A stretch of 64,000 nt of DNA from Dictyobacter formicarum (GCF_016587435.1 NZ_BNJJ01000003.1:62001-126000), one strand, 5' to 3'. Shown: positions 49,884 to 58,738, counted from the stretch's first letter. The notes: a model not told the origin generated them from the sequence alone. Numbers and translations are program-made.

Positions 49884-50783
49884 CTACGTGGTGAACGGCT
49901 CATCAGCTATATCATACCAGGGACTGGTAGTATCATGATTGGCCCGCAGATCCAAGGCTGTTTCTGCGTTGGCGGAGGTTACACCTGCAGTATCCGGTGG
50001 AAAATGTTGAGACGATGGTACTATATTTGCGAGAGTAGCAGCATCATTATCCATAGTTGCAAGAGGGGGAAAGGCAGACCCGGTGGGTTGTGCTTCCTGT
50101 ATACCGTTGATCCCTTCTAATCCAGTGAAGGAGTCGGGCGCGAGAGTACGCGTCCAGGAAGAAGCACCACTCGATGGCGTCTTAACCTTGATCGGGGGCA
50201 AGAGCATACGGCGGAAAATCAGCAGGCCGACGGCGAGAACAAAGAGCAGGCCGAAGAAAACAAGGGCGATAATCATCAGCATCTGTGAAAATCCACTTCC
50301 CGCCGATTGATCCGGTATATGGCCGTCTGTTTGCTGATTGTGGGTTACAGGTATACGTGTCGGGTTGGGAACAGGTGTTTTTTTCGCTACCCTGGTCGGG
50401 GTAGCGGTCGCGATCGCTGTAGGTGATGCGCTGGCCGTTGGTGCTAAAACTGGCCCTGACCCCGCAGTGGGAGACGGCTGCAGAACCGGTGTTGATGTGG
50501 GAATCGGATTCGGCGCTGATGTGGGAATCGGTGTGGGCCTGGGTGGTGGGGGTGATGTAGGCGTAGGTGTTGGGCAGGGAAAAATCACGCCACACATGCT
50601 CTTTGCATAGGCATGCTGCCTCGGAGCTCCGATATAAAAACTTACGCAAGCCACGAGCAAAAGTGTAACAATACTAATGCGCAGAGAGATCAGGCGCATT
50701 GATGTCTTGTGATAATACTGTTTGACATGCGACTGCCCAGTTCCATCTAGCTCATCCTGAACGTGTATATTATTCTTCTCCAA
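49884..50783 (-). CDS. Pro/Thr-rich membrane protein, unknown function
   Basis: 299 residues from TTG 50783, AGAGGTG upstream. A first hydrophobic segment (RLISLRISIVTLLLVACVSFYIG, about residues 30-53) is followed by a Pro/Thr-rich extracytoplasmic linker (CPTPTPTSPPPPRP, about 65-150), a second transmembrane helix (MLMIIALVFFGLLFVLAVGLLIF, about 167-190) and a Ser/Thr/Ala-rich C-terminal tail. It looks like a surface-exposed stalk or anchor. It lies 130 bases beyond the stop of the sigma-partner gene on the same strand and may belong to that unit. Confidence 0.7.
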   Translation of the reverse strand: MEKNNIHVQDELDGTGQSHVKQYYHKTSMRLISLRISIVTLLLVACVSFYIGAPRQHAYAKSMCGVIFPCPTPTPTSPPPPRPTPIPTSAPNPIPTSTPVLQPSPTAGSGPVLAPTASASPTAIATATPTRVAKKTPVPNPTRIPVTHNQQTDGHIPDQSAGSGFSQMLMIIALVFFGLLFVLAVGLLIFRRMLLPPIKVKTPSSGASSWTRTLAPDSFTGLEGINGIQEAQPTGSAFPPLATMDNDAATLANIVPSSQHFPPDTAGVTSANAETALDLRANHDTTSPWYDIADEPFTT

Positions 50784-50915
50784 AATGCACCTCTCTCATT
50801 CAAAAGCATCGCTGGATAAACGCGTATGCAGAATTTGCTCCTACACAACTCACTCTGCACAACGCGTTGTCACCCTCTGCTAGCTCATAACCAATTGATT
50901 TTTCGTAATCCCTCA

Positions 50916-52421
50916 CTAATTTGTCGGGTTAAATGACGTCAGAATAGTATTAAAAGATTGTATATTCGCATTAAATATATCTGGAGGCGCACTAAACTCG
51001 ATTTTGTAAGGAGTGTTCTGATTAGAATAGGCAACCTCTACTTTACGCGGCTGATTCAATACCGGATCCAGAATATTAGCAATACCTATATTCCAGGAGA
51101 CGCCGTGATAGGTGGCTGAATTTGTGCTAAGCAGAGTCCCCAGCTTTATATCAGAGTCCATCTGCAGTAATTGGTCAGCTGGCAATGGGCTATCGAGCAA
51201 AACATCAATATTAACAGAAACAGCACTCGTGGTCGATGGGCGCAGTTGGACCGTTTGTTGGTAACCGCCACCAGTCGTGACTTTTGTCACAACCCAGTTG
51301 GATGGATACTGAATCTTAAAGTACTGGCCGCTATATACTTTCAGACCGAGTGTGCCGGTTGTTGGTGATGGTGCGGCAGGGGCGGATGGCGTGGCCACTG
51401 CTTCAGGCGTACCCGTCGTTGTAACTGTTGTCGTACTCGTCGTTGTAGCCGTTGATCTGACTACCGGCGTGGTTTGCGCATAGAATGAGGCAAACATAGC
51501 ATCGAAAACAGATGTATAGGCGCCAAACTTGTCCGCCGTTGCACCAAACTCAATCCTGTAAGGAGTCCCCTGATTAGAATAGGCAACCTTAAGCTTGCCT
51601 GCCTGGGTGTTGGTGGAACCCGTACGTTCAACGATGCCAACTTTCCAGGGAATGCCATGGTAAGTGATCGCACTCGTTTTGAGTCTGGTTCCCAGTTTCA
51701 CATCAGAGTCCATCCGCAACAATTGATCAGCTGAAATGGTACTATTGGTCAACACATTAATATTGACAAAAACAGCACTCGTGGTCGATGGGCGCAGATG
51801 AACCGTTTGCAGGTAGCCGTCACCAGTCGCGACCTGCGTCACAACCCAGTCGGATGGATACTGAATCTTAAAGTACTGGCCGCTATACTCCTTCATACTG
51901 GAGACATTCACCGTGGATTGGCTTTGCGGTGTGCTTGATGGTAGACCAGCAAGCAGTGTGCCGTGCAGAGCATAAGATACAAATGGCCAGGCGAAGATAG
52001 TGAGCAACAGAATGGCTGCAACAAGACCAGTCGCCACTATGCGCCAGTTCCAACGGGAAGGCCGCAGTGAGCGTTTACCGGTTCTATATGGACCCGAACG
52101 AGAAAACAATCCAGCAACTGGTATGATCTTTTTTTCTTCCCGAGCGAGCTGGATCGTAGACAACTCCTCCGTAGAAACGTTGTTGCCAGCATTAAGAACC
52201 GATACGTAGTTGTTGATACGCTTCCAGGCCTGTTCCAGTCTGCGATCCTCAGTATAGATACTTTGCAGATCACTGATAGCACTCAGCAACGGCATCGCAT
52301 TCACAGGAGCAGGCAACAGCGAAAGATAGTGCTCTACCTGCTCATCTACGTTCTCTATTGTAAGCTTTTCGTCCCTCTCATTTACATTCTCTATTGTTTG
52401 ATTTTCGTCATCCCTATCCAT
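50916..52421 (-). CDS. Membrane-bound partner of ECF sigma factor with duplicated PsbP-like domain
   Basis: 501 residues from ATG 52421, AAGGAGCGG upstream; the frame opens earlier but that is inside the sigma gene. The start overlaps the sigma stop by eight bases (ATGGATAG). N-terminal about 120 residues are cytoplasmic and helical (TIENVDEQVEHYLSLLPAP), as expected for an anti-sigma domain. One transmembrane helix (WRIVATGLVAAILLLTIFAWPFVSY). Outside are two copies of a PsbP/MOG1-like domain, each starting YSGQYFKIQYPS-WVVT, about 55% identical, joined by a Thr-rich linker (STATTTSTTTVTTTGTPE). It is likely a signal-sensing anti-sigma protein; no ASDxxH zinc motif is seen. Confidence 0.75.
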   Translation of the reverse strand: MDRDDENQTIENVNERDEKLTIENVDEQVEHYLSLLPAPVNAMPLLSAISDLQSIYTEDRRLEQAWKRINNYVSVLNAGNNVSTEELSTIQLAREEKKIIPVAGLFSRSGPYRTGKRSLRPSRWNWRIVATGLVAAILLLTIFAWPFVSYALHGTLLAGLPSSTPQSQSTVNVSSMKEYSGQYFKIQYPSDWVVTQVATGDGYLQTVHLRPSTTSAVFVNINVLTNSTISADQLLRMDSDVKLGTRLKTSAITYHGIPWKVGIVERTGSTNTQAGKLKVAYSNQGTPYRIEFGATADKFGAYTSVFDAMFASFYAQTTPVVRSTATTTSTTTVTTTGTPEAVATPSAPAAPSPTTGTLGLKVYSGQYFKIQYPSNWVVTKVTTGGGYQQTVQLRPSTTSAVSVNIDVLLDSPLPADQLLQMDSDIKLGTLLSTNSATYHGVSWNIGIANILDPVLNQPRKVEVAYSNQNTPYKIEFSAPPDIFNANIQSFNTILTSFNPTN

Positions 52422-52965
52422 TAATCCGCTCCTTGTTGTGCGTGATATAAAGGTCCCGTAAAAGATTGAGCGAACGTAAAAGCAAGGAACGAATAGCCCC
52501 ATCGCTCTTGTCCAGTCTCGATGCAATCTCCTTTGTGCGCAAGCCATCTCCAAAACGAAGCTGCAACACCTGCTGCTGCAGTTCTGGTAGTACAGACAGA
52601 TGGGCGCGCAATAGTTCCGCTTCTTCTCTCTCCACTAGTGCTTTCTCCGGAGTAATCAGATCTGCATCGAATGGGCTATCAAGCATTTCGTCCAGAGTTA
52701 CTGCTGGATATTTGGTAACTCTTCGCTGGTAGTCAACCACTTTGTTGCGTGCCACACGCTGCAGCCAGGCAAATTGTTCATCTATTTTCAATGTGGGCAG
52801 CGTCTGACTCTCAATAGCGGCGAGAAAAACCTCAACCAGCAAATCATCGGCATCCTCATTTGTGTATATATATCTACGAATGTATCTTAAAATATCACGA
52901 GAATGTCTATCATAAAGCTTTTCAACCAGTGAACGGTCAAAGGCCTGCCGTTGTCGTTGATACAT
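52414..52965 (-). CDS. ECF-type RNA polymerase sigma factor
   Basis: 183 residues from ATG 52965 with GAGGAG four bases upstream. Region 2: YDRHSRDILRYIRRYIYTNEDADDLLVEVFLAAIES, then QFAWLQRVARNKVVDYQRR. Region 4: LSVLPELQQQVLQLRFGDGLRTKEIASRLDKSDGAIRSLLLRSLNLLRDL. This is the usual two-domain ECF layout. It overlaps the anti-sigma-like gene and is divergent from the peptide-secretion locus at 53.7 kb, which makes that locus a candidate target; I found no matching ECF-type promoter by eye. Confidence 0.92.
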   Translation of the reverse strand: MYQRQRQAFDRSLVEKLYDRHSRDILRYIRRYIYTNEDADDLLVEVFLAAIESQTLPTLKIDEQFAWLQRVARNKVVDYQRRVTKYPAVTLDEMLDSPFDADLITPEKALVEREEAELLRAHLSVLPELQQQVLQLRFGDGLRTKEIASRLDKSDGAIRSLLLRSLNLLRDLYITHNKERING

Positions 52966-53054
52966 GATGCTCCTCAAGGATAATTTGGAATCTCACATAG
53001 TTATCGGGAGTGATATGGTAATGTTGCGCGGCTAGCCATAAAGCCAACCGAAAG

Positions 53055-53184
53055 GGCTATTCCTGATTTATTTCTCAACCAGGTGATTTCTTAGCAGGAA
53101 ATATATTATCAGCCAAAAAGGCTATTCCTGATTTATTTCTCAATCAGATGATTTCTTACAGGAAATATATTATCAGCCAAAACG
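53055..53184. repeat. Tandem direct repeat, 65-bp unit, two copies
   Basis: Copy 1 starts at 53055 and copy 2 at 53120, both opening GGCTATTCCTGATTTATTTC and ending in GGAAATATATTATCAGCCAA, about 93% identical. It lies in the 52966-53692 spacer between the divergent sigma gene and the peptide precursor; the rest of the spacer has no gene. Confidence 0.7.
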
Positions 53185-53692
53185 CTAACCTAAAAGTCAT
53201 TTCTACTACACCAGGTAAATTTTTAGAGGATCAATACGGCGTCGATTGGCCTACCAGGCTGTTTCATGGCACTTAAAATTACTAGATTATTTGATCAGAA
53301 ATATAGACCACAAATGGCTATAATAAGCTTGTTACCTGGATGTATTTTTGTGTGATCGAATAAATCCCGCGCAACATTTTTTTCTTTTTTACGATAACAG
53401 AGTGAGACTGCAGAAAATGCTTTGGAAAATAGTGACGCTCCAAGGATAACGGCAAGGCATTTATTCTACAATCTCAACAATTTCAAGAAAAGCACTTATT
53501 TCTTGGAAATGCTTATTGTTACTGGTGCGAATATCTAACGGCATAAATGGATTTTGCCGGCAAGGGTGGATATTTTGTCGCATCGGTAGTGTAAGCCCGA
53601 AACGAAATATTGTTTGCCAGCATTCACTGCTGCCAGCAAACCCGGATGGTTGGTACTGGTATAGGCAAACGTTGTATGGAATGGAGTATACC

Positions 53693-53965
53693 ATGTTCAA
53701 ATTTGGCAAGAAAAACGAAGAAGTCACAGAGCAGATTATGGAAGAAATCACAGACGAGCAGCTGGACCAGGTTGCTGGTGGTTGCCTGCTTGACAATGTC
53801 AGCGTAAAAGGCCTGCTTGGCACCGTTAACTCCGTTGCTACCCCTGTAACACACACAGTTACTGGAGTTGTTGGATCTGTTGGTCTTGGCAGCAACAATG
53901 TAGCGGTCAATCCTACAGTTGATGTTGATGCAAACGGCAATTCAATCAGCACCCTGCTTCCATAA
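53693..53965 (+). CDS. Double-glycine leader peptide (secreted peptide/RiPP precursor candidate)
   Basis: 90 residues from ATG 53693 (TGGAG 6-7 bases upstream; the frame is open further upstream but lacks coding character). The leader MFKFGKKNEEVTEQIMEE then ITDEQLDQVAGG ends in a Gly-Gly at residues 29-30, the cleavage site for C39-peptidase exporters; the ELD/EQLxxVAGG style is typical of nif11/NHLP- and lanthipeptide-type leaders. The 60-residue core is Val/Thr/Ser/Gly/Asn-rich with one Cys (position 31), ends STLLP, and contains repeating hydrophobic beta-like pairs. HlyD-like and C39-ABC genes follow, fitting export. No modification enzyme is adjacent. Confidence 0.75.
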   Translation: MFKFGKKNEEVTEQIMEEITDEQLDQVAGGCLLDNVSVKGLLGTVNSVATPVTHTVTGVVGSVGLGSNNVAVNPTVDVDANGNSISTLLP

Positions 53966-54008
53966 CTGATACCAGTCTTCCTGTTCTAGGCTCAGGAATA
54001 CCAATGTT

Positions 54009-54062
54009 GACGAGGCAAAGATATAACACAGGGCAGCGGTATGTGTTAGACTTTGCCTCGTC
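54009..54062 (+). terminator. Attenuator-like hairpin between precursor and exporter genes
   Basis: GACGAGGCAAAG (54009-54020) and CTTTGCCTCGTC (54051-54062) form a perfect 12-bp stem, extended inside by TAACACA/TGTGTTA. The T tract after it is weak (TGTTTA). Position after the precursor and before the exporter suits partial termination, giving more precursor than exporter mRNA. Confidence 0.6.
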
Positions 54063-54086
54063 TGTTTATGAGGAAATGTTATATCC

Positions 54087-54665
54087 ATGTCAGAACGACC
54101 GATATTCCGAAAGAGTGCTATCGAGCGATATCAGCAGAAACATGAGCAGGGAGTATTGTTACGCGTATCCTATCCGCCTGCCTTGATCTTCTTCTGGATT
54201 TTCTTGCTGGCACTTGTGGGCGCGGGAGGATTTGCCCTTTCTATCCAGGTGCCGGTCGTAATTCAGGGTCAGGGAGTGGTTATAGAGCAGAAGATAAGCG
54301 AACAAAACGAAACAGCAACAGTAGCAAAACTCTTCATCGCACCAAATCAGAGGACACATTTACATACCGGGCAACCCGCAGTCATAAGTATTGGCTCGCC
54401 TCCAATCAATGTAACTGGCGTTGTCGAACATGTGGATACAAATATTATCAGTCCAGATGAAGCCCGCAGTCGTTTCAAGCTACAAGGAGGACTGGCACAG
54501 GTAGTCATTGGACCATCTACCATTGTCACTATTTCTATCGGATCCACAGCTTCAGCACGACTATATGCAGGCAGCCTATGCAATGCTCAGATTCAGACGG
54601 GATCACAGAGCGTATTCTCCTTACTCCCTGGCGTCAATCAACTACTCGAAAAATTAAAGGTATAG
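54087..54665 (+). CDS. HlyD-like secretion accessory protein, short
   Basis: 192 residues. One transmembrane helix (LIFFWIFLLALVGAGGFALSI, about residues 33-53) follows a basic N-terminus, then an outer barrel-like segment: IQGQGVVIEQKISEQ, AKLFIAPNQRTHLHTGQPAVISIG and GVVEHVDTNIISPDEARSRF. This matches the membrane-fusion/HlyD family in the beta-barrel half, but the long coiled coil and lipoyl parts are missing, so it is a minimal form as found in NHLM-type peptide exporters. The C39-ABC gene starts seven bases later. Confidence 0.75.
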   Translation: MSERPIFRKSAIERYQQKHEQGVLLRVSYPPALIFFWIFLLALVGAGGFALSIQVPVVIQGQGVVIEQKISEQNETATVAKLFIAPNQRTHLHTGQPAVISIGSPPINVTGVVEHVDTNIISPDEARSRFKLQGGLAQVVIGPSTIVTISIGSTASARLYAGSLCNAQIQTGSQSVFSLLPGVNQLLEKLKV

Positions 54666-54672
54666 ACGCATT

Positions 54673-57381
54673 ATGGAACAGAAAAAGAAGTCGCAGTTTT
54701 TGCAGAAAGGCATAATACCAAAAGATCAACAAAAACTTCAGGTGCCTCCCCGGCTTTTGCTGCCTAGTTTTGGGCAGCAAAACGAAACGCATCCCGTATC
54801 AAATCCCACCAGTCCCACATTGCCCGCTCAAAACCAGCAAACGCAATCTTCCGGACCGCAGTTGCTTTCATTGCCCAGTCTTACGCCGGAAAACGAGGCG
54901 CATCCCGTATCAAATCCCACCAGTCCCACACTGCCCGCTCAAAACCAGCAAACAAATACAACGCAATCTTCCGGACCACAACTGCTTTCACTGCCCAGCC
55001 GTCCACTAGTTGCGGACAATGATCAGGCAGTTCCACAGACCTCTGTCGCCGGGTCCCAAATAAACAAAGAACCGCAAATCGCGCAGGAAGTAGCAGAAAC
55101 AAAAGTAGTAGCGGATCAGGCCGCCCCTGCGCTGCAGTTAGTCCAGGAACAAGAACCGAAACAAGAAAAACAGAAATCTCAACAGCAATCCAAATCGGCT
55201 CCCTCCTCTCCTCGCCGCAAAAAACGTTGGCGCCGCGTCCATGAGATGAGGCAGATGAGTGCAGTGGAATGTGGTGCATGCTGCCTGGCAATGATCTTGA
55301 ATTATCATGGTTGTTCAGTCGGAGTTTCTGATGTCCAAGAAAGCTGTGGCGTGGGTCGTGATGGACTCTCCGCTCTCACTATCGTTCAGGCTGCCCGCCA
55401 ATATGGGTTGCGCACGCGCACCGTTTCGTTAAAAACGAACGATTTTCGTTTCATCACATTGCCAGCTATCGCTCACTGGGAATTTAATCACTTTGTGGTA
55501 ATTGAGCGCTGCACTCGCAGATATATCGATATCATTGATCCAGCCGCCGGGCGCAGAAGGTTATCTCTGTCAGAGTTTGAAGAAGGCTTTACTGGCATCA
55601 TAATGATGCTTGAACCGGGAGCAAACTTTGAGCGGCAAACTTCACCACGCACACTTTCTCTCTGGACATATATGCGCTCACTACCAAATATGCACGGGAT
55701 CGTTACCCAGATTATTGGTATCTCTATTTTGCTGCAAATTTTCGGGCTAGGAACGCCACTGCTAACGCAGATGATAATAGACTACATTATTCCAACCAAA
55801 GCAACAAATCTCTTAATCATGCTCGGGATAAGCATGCTTTTTCTCATCATGATGCAAGGTGTGCTGAAGTTAATGCGCGTCTCTTTACTTATTTATTTGC
55901 AAACACGTATTGATGCTAAAATGATGCTCAATTTCCTTGAGCATTTGCTCAGCTTATCTTATCGCTTCTTTCAAATGCGCTTGAATGGTGATCTGCTGGC
56001 GCGTACAGAAAGCAATGCGGCCATCCGCGATCTGCTAACGAGCCAGTTAATCTCTACATTGCTCGACGGATCTTCTGTAATCATCTACCTTATCGTCTTA
56101 ATTATACAATCGAAGCTTTTCGCTGGCGTTACGGTAGTCATTGGCGCCATTCAGGTAGCATTGCTGTTATCTACTGCCGGGCCAATTCGTCGACTGACTA
56201 TGCGCGATCTGATTGCACAGGGAAAAACGCAGGGCTACCTGAATGAGGTACTGTCAGGCATTGCCACTGTGAAAGCGGCCGGCGCTGAACAACGGGCACT
56301 GGCTCGCTGGACAAATCTCTTTTTTGATGAAATGAATATCTCGAACCAGCGCAACTATCTCCAGGCTATCATTGGCATTGCCTTTGAAATCCTGCAATTC
56401 TTATCACCTCTGTTCCTTCTCTGGATAGGAGCAATGCAGGTCATCAATGGCGCCATGTCTATGGGCTCCATGCTGGCACTCAGTACGCTGGCGGTCTCTT
56501 TCCTGATGCCGCTTAGCTCGCTGGCCGCTAGTGGACAAAAGCTACAGATAGCTCATGCACACTTTGATCGCCTGGCGGATGTGCTTGGTAGTGAGTCGGA
56601 GCAGGATCTACAACAGGTTCAGCTACCACCTAAGCTGAAGGGAAATCTCGAGCTCAGGAATGTGAGTTTTCAGTATGACCAAAATTCTCCACCGATTTTA
56701 AAGGATATTACAATACGTATTCATCCTGGACAGAAGGTCGCTCTGGTTGGCAAAACAGGCTCGGGCAAAAGCACACTGGGCAAATTGCTTATCGGCTTGA
56801 ATACTCCTACACAGGGAGAGATCCTGTATGACGGCATTCCTCTTCAGAAGCTCAATTATCAGGAGGTGCGGAAACAGTTTGGAGTCGTCCTGCAGGAATC
56901 CTTCATTTTCAGTGGATCAGTGCGTGAAAATATCGCATTCAATAATCCAGATCTGAATATAAAACAGATTATGAGGGCCGCCAAAGCTGCAGCTATTCAT
57001 GAGGATATCGAAAAGATGCCGATGGGATACGAAACCTTGCTGTCAGAGGGAGGAAGCGTCTTTTCGGGAGGACAACGCCAGCGCCTGTCCCTGGCCCGTG
57101 CTCTGGCGAATAAACCCGCACTGATCTTGCTCGACGAGGCTACCAGCGCGCTGGATGTGACGACCGAACGGGCTGTTGAGCAGAGTCTCAATCATCTCTC
57201 TTGTACGCAAATCATCATTGCCCATCGGCTCAGCACTATTCGCAACGCGGATCTCATTCTTGTACTTGATCAAGGACGTATCGTGGAGCAGGGCACGCAT
57301 AAGCGGTTGGTCCAACGCGGTGGCTTCTATGCTCAATTGATTGCGATACAGATGGAGAATGGCGAGATTGGGGTTGCCTGA
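54673..57381 (+). CDS. C39-peptidase-containing ABC exporter (PCAT) with repetitive N-terminal extension
   Basis: 902 residues. Order: about 190-residue Pro/Gln-rich N-terminal extension holding two tandem copies of a 37-40-residue unit (HPVSNPTSPTLPAQNQQ); C39 peptidase (Cys200 in SAVECGACC, His273, Asp289 in IIDPAAGRR); six transmembrane helices; ABC ATPase with Walker A GKTGSGKST (about 693), signature SGGQRQRLSLARAL and Walker B LILLDEATSALD. PCATs cut double-glycine leaders and export the core peptide. Usual PCATs are about 700 residues, so the extension is unusual. It is the last gene of the precursor-HlyD-PCAT unit; a 15-bp hairpin follows. Confidence 0.93.
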   Translation: MEQKKKSQFLQKGIIPKDQQKLQVPPRLLLPSFGQQNETHPVSNPTSPTLPAQNQQTQSSGPQLLSLPSLTPENEAHPVSNPTSPTLPAQNQQTNTTQSSGPQLLSLPSRPLVADNDQAVPQTSVAGSQINKEPQIAQEVAETKVVADQAAPALQLVQEQEPKQEKQKSQQQSKSAPSSPRRKKRWRRVHEMRQMSAVECGACCLAMILNYHGCSVGVSDVQESCGVGRDGLSALTIVQAARQYGLRTRTVSLKTNDFRFITLPAIAHWEFNHFVVIERCTRRYIDIIDPAAGRRRLSLSEFEEGFTGIIMMLEPGANFERQTSPRTLSLWTYMRSLPNMHGIVTQIIGISILLQIFGLGTPLLTQMIIDYIIPTKATNLLIMLGISMLFLIMMQGVLKLMRVSLLIYLQTRIDAKMMLNFLEHLLSLSYRFFQMRLNGDLLARTESNAAIRDLLTSQLISTLLDGSSVIIYLIVLIIQSKLFAGVTVVIGAIQVALLLSTAGPIRRLTMRDLIAQGKTQGYLNEVLSGIATVKAAGAEQRALARWTNLFFDEMNISNQRNYLQAIIGIAFEILQFLSPLFLLWIGAMQVINGAMSMGSMLALSTLAVSFLMPLSSLAASGQKLQIAHAHFDRLADVLGSESEQDLQQVQLPPKLKGNLELRNVSFQYDQNSPPILKDITIRIHPGQKVALVGKTGSGKSTLGKLLIGLNTPTQGEILYDGIPLQKLNYQEVRKQFGVVLQESFIFSGSVRENIAFNNPDLNIKQIMRAAKAAAIHEDIEKMPMGYETLLSEGGSVFSGGQRQRLSLARALANKPALILLDEATSALDVTTERAVEQSLNHLSCTQIIIAHRLSTIRNADLILVLDQGRIVEQGTHKRLVQRGGFYAQLIAIQMENGEIGVA

Positions 57382-57434
57382 TCTCCATTTCTGATGTCTG
57401 CTCATTTACGGACATTTTGTTCGTCCTCTCCAGC

Positions 57435-57477
57435 CTCGTCTGACAGTGACGCATTATCTGTATCACTGTCAGACGAG
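57435..57477 (+). terminator. Terminator-like hairpin after the PCAT gene
   Basis: CTCGTCTGACAGTGA (57435-57449) and TCACTGTCAGACGAG (57463-57477), perfect 15-bp stem, 13-base loop. No long T run. The following 200 bases up to 57695 hold no supported gene. Confidence 0.6.
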
Positions 57478-57694
57478 CAATTGGTCTACATTTTATTGTA
57501 CTATAAGGGTTCAGGAAGATATCCATCCTCCACATCCAGTATCATTTTTCACCAGGAAGTGCAATCTGCTCCATTGAGAAATCACTATGGGCTGTTTGAC
57601 GCTTTTGGCTTTCCAGAAGGAACGACGTTCGTGGATGTGTCCATTCTCAAGCTCAAACATGTCGTTGTAGTCAGTAGAAGAGAGGAGCCAATCG

Positions 57695-58738
57695 ATGGAA
57701 TATAGGCAACTTGGCGGTTCTGGCCTGAAAGTTTCTACACTTAGCTTTGGGACAGCAACCTTTGGTGGGGGAAACGCTTTTTTTAGTGCCTGGGGCAAGA
57801 CCGATGTGGACGAGGCACGTCACCTGGTCGATATCTGCCTGGAGGCGGGCGTTAATCTATTCGATACAGCGGATTCTTACTCTGGAGGCCTGGCAGAAGA
57901 GATTCTAGGCAAGGCTATCGCGGGACGGCGCGACCAGTTGCTTATTTCAACAAAGGCAACTTTCCGCACCGGCGAAGGACCCAACGCACTGGGTTCTTCA
58001 CGCTATCACCTGATCCAGTCCTGTGAAGACAGCCTGCGCCGCCTGAATACGGATCATATCGATATCTATACGATGCATGGCTTCGATGCGCTTACTCCTG
58101 TTGAGGAGACGCTACGCACGCTTGATACCCTGGTGCAGAGCGGCAAAGTACGCTATATCGCCTGCTCTAATTTCTCGGGATGGCACCTGATGAAATCACT
58201 TGCCACCGCACAGCACTACGGCTGGACGCGCTATGCGGCCCACCAGGCCTTCTACTCTCTGGCCGGGCGCGAATACGAATGGGAACTTATGCCACTCGCT
58301 CTCGATCAAAAGGTCGGCACGATCGTCTGGAGCCCTCTGGCCTCAGGAGTACTCTCCGGAAAAATACGCCGCAACCAGCCAGCCCCTGCGGGCAGTCGCG
58401 TGCAGCAGATAGGCTCAGAGGGATCTCGTATCTCTGACGAGAAGTTATATGAGATCGTGGATGCACTCGACGCCATAGCCGAGGAGACGGGCAAGTCGGT
58501 AGCGCAGATCGCTTTGAACTGGTTGTTGCAGCGTCCCACGGTCGCCAGCGTTATCGTTGGTGCTCGCAACGCAGAGCAACTCAAACACAATCTCGGCGCG
58601 GTCGACTGGAATCTTACTGCCGAGCAGGTCGATAAGCTCGATAAGGCCAGCGAAATTCCAACCATCTACCCATACTGGCATCAACGCCCCTTTGCTGAAC
58701 GCAACCCTCTAGCCGTCCCTTACTACAAGGAGCGATAA
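57695..58738 (+). CDS. Aldo/keto reductase (voltage-gated K-channel beta-like type)
   Basis: 347 residues, AGAGGAG before the ATG. NADPH-dependent TIM barrel: YRQLGGSGLKVSTLSFGTATFGGG, LFDTADSYSGGLAEEILGKAI with the catalytic Asp and Tyr, LLISTKATF with the Lys, DIYTMHGFD with the His, then the cofactor-binding IVWSPLASGVLSGKIR and VASVIVGARNAEQL. Reduces aldehydes or ketones of unknown kind. It is not linked by spacing to neighbouring genes. Terminated by the hairpin at 58790. Confidence 0.92.
   Translation: MEYRQLGGSGLKVSTLSFGTATFGGGNAFFSAWGKTDVDEARHLVDICLEAGVNLFDTADSYSGGLAEEILGKAIAGRRDQLLISTKATFRTGEGPNALGSSRYHLIQSCEDSLRRLNTDHIDIYTMHGFDALTPVEETLRTLDTLVQSGKVRYIACSNFSGWHLMKSLATAQHYGWTRYAAHQAFYSLAGREYEWELMPLALDQKVGTIVWSPLASGVLSGKIRRNQPAPAGSRVQQIGSEGSRISDEKLYEIVDALDAIAEETGKSVAQIALNWLLQRPTVASVIVGARNAEQLKHNLGAVDWNLTAEQVDKLDKASEIPTIYPYWHQRPFAERNPLAVPYYKER

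Noticed and set aside
53055..53184. Possible CRISPR-like repeat
   Set aside because: Only two adjacent copies with no spacers of unique sequence; it is a simple tandem duplication.
53461..53952. 163-codon minus-strand frame opposite the peptide precursor
   Set aside because: No motif or ribosome site, and the opposite strand carries a clear double-glycine leader followed by exporter genes.
57394..57705. 103-codon frame before the aldo/keto reductase
   Set aside because: It runs through a perfect hairpin, has no ribosome site and shows no recognisable fold.
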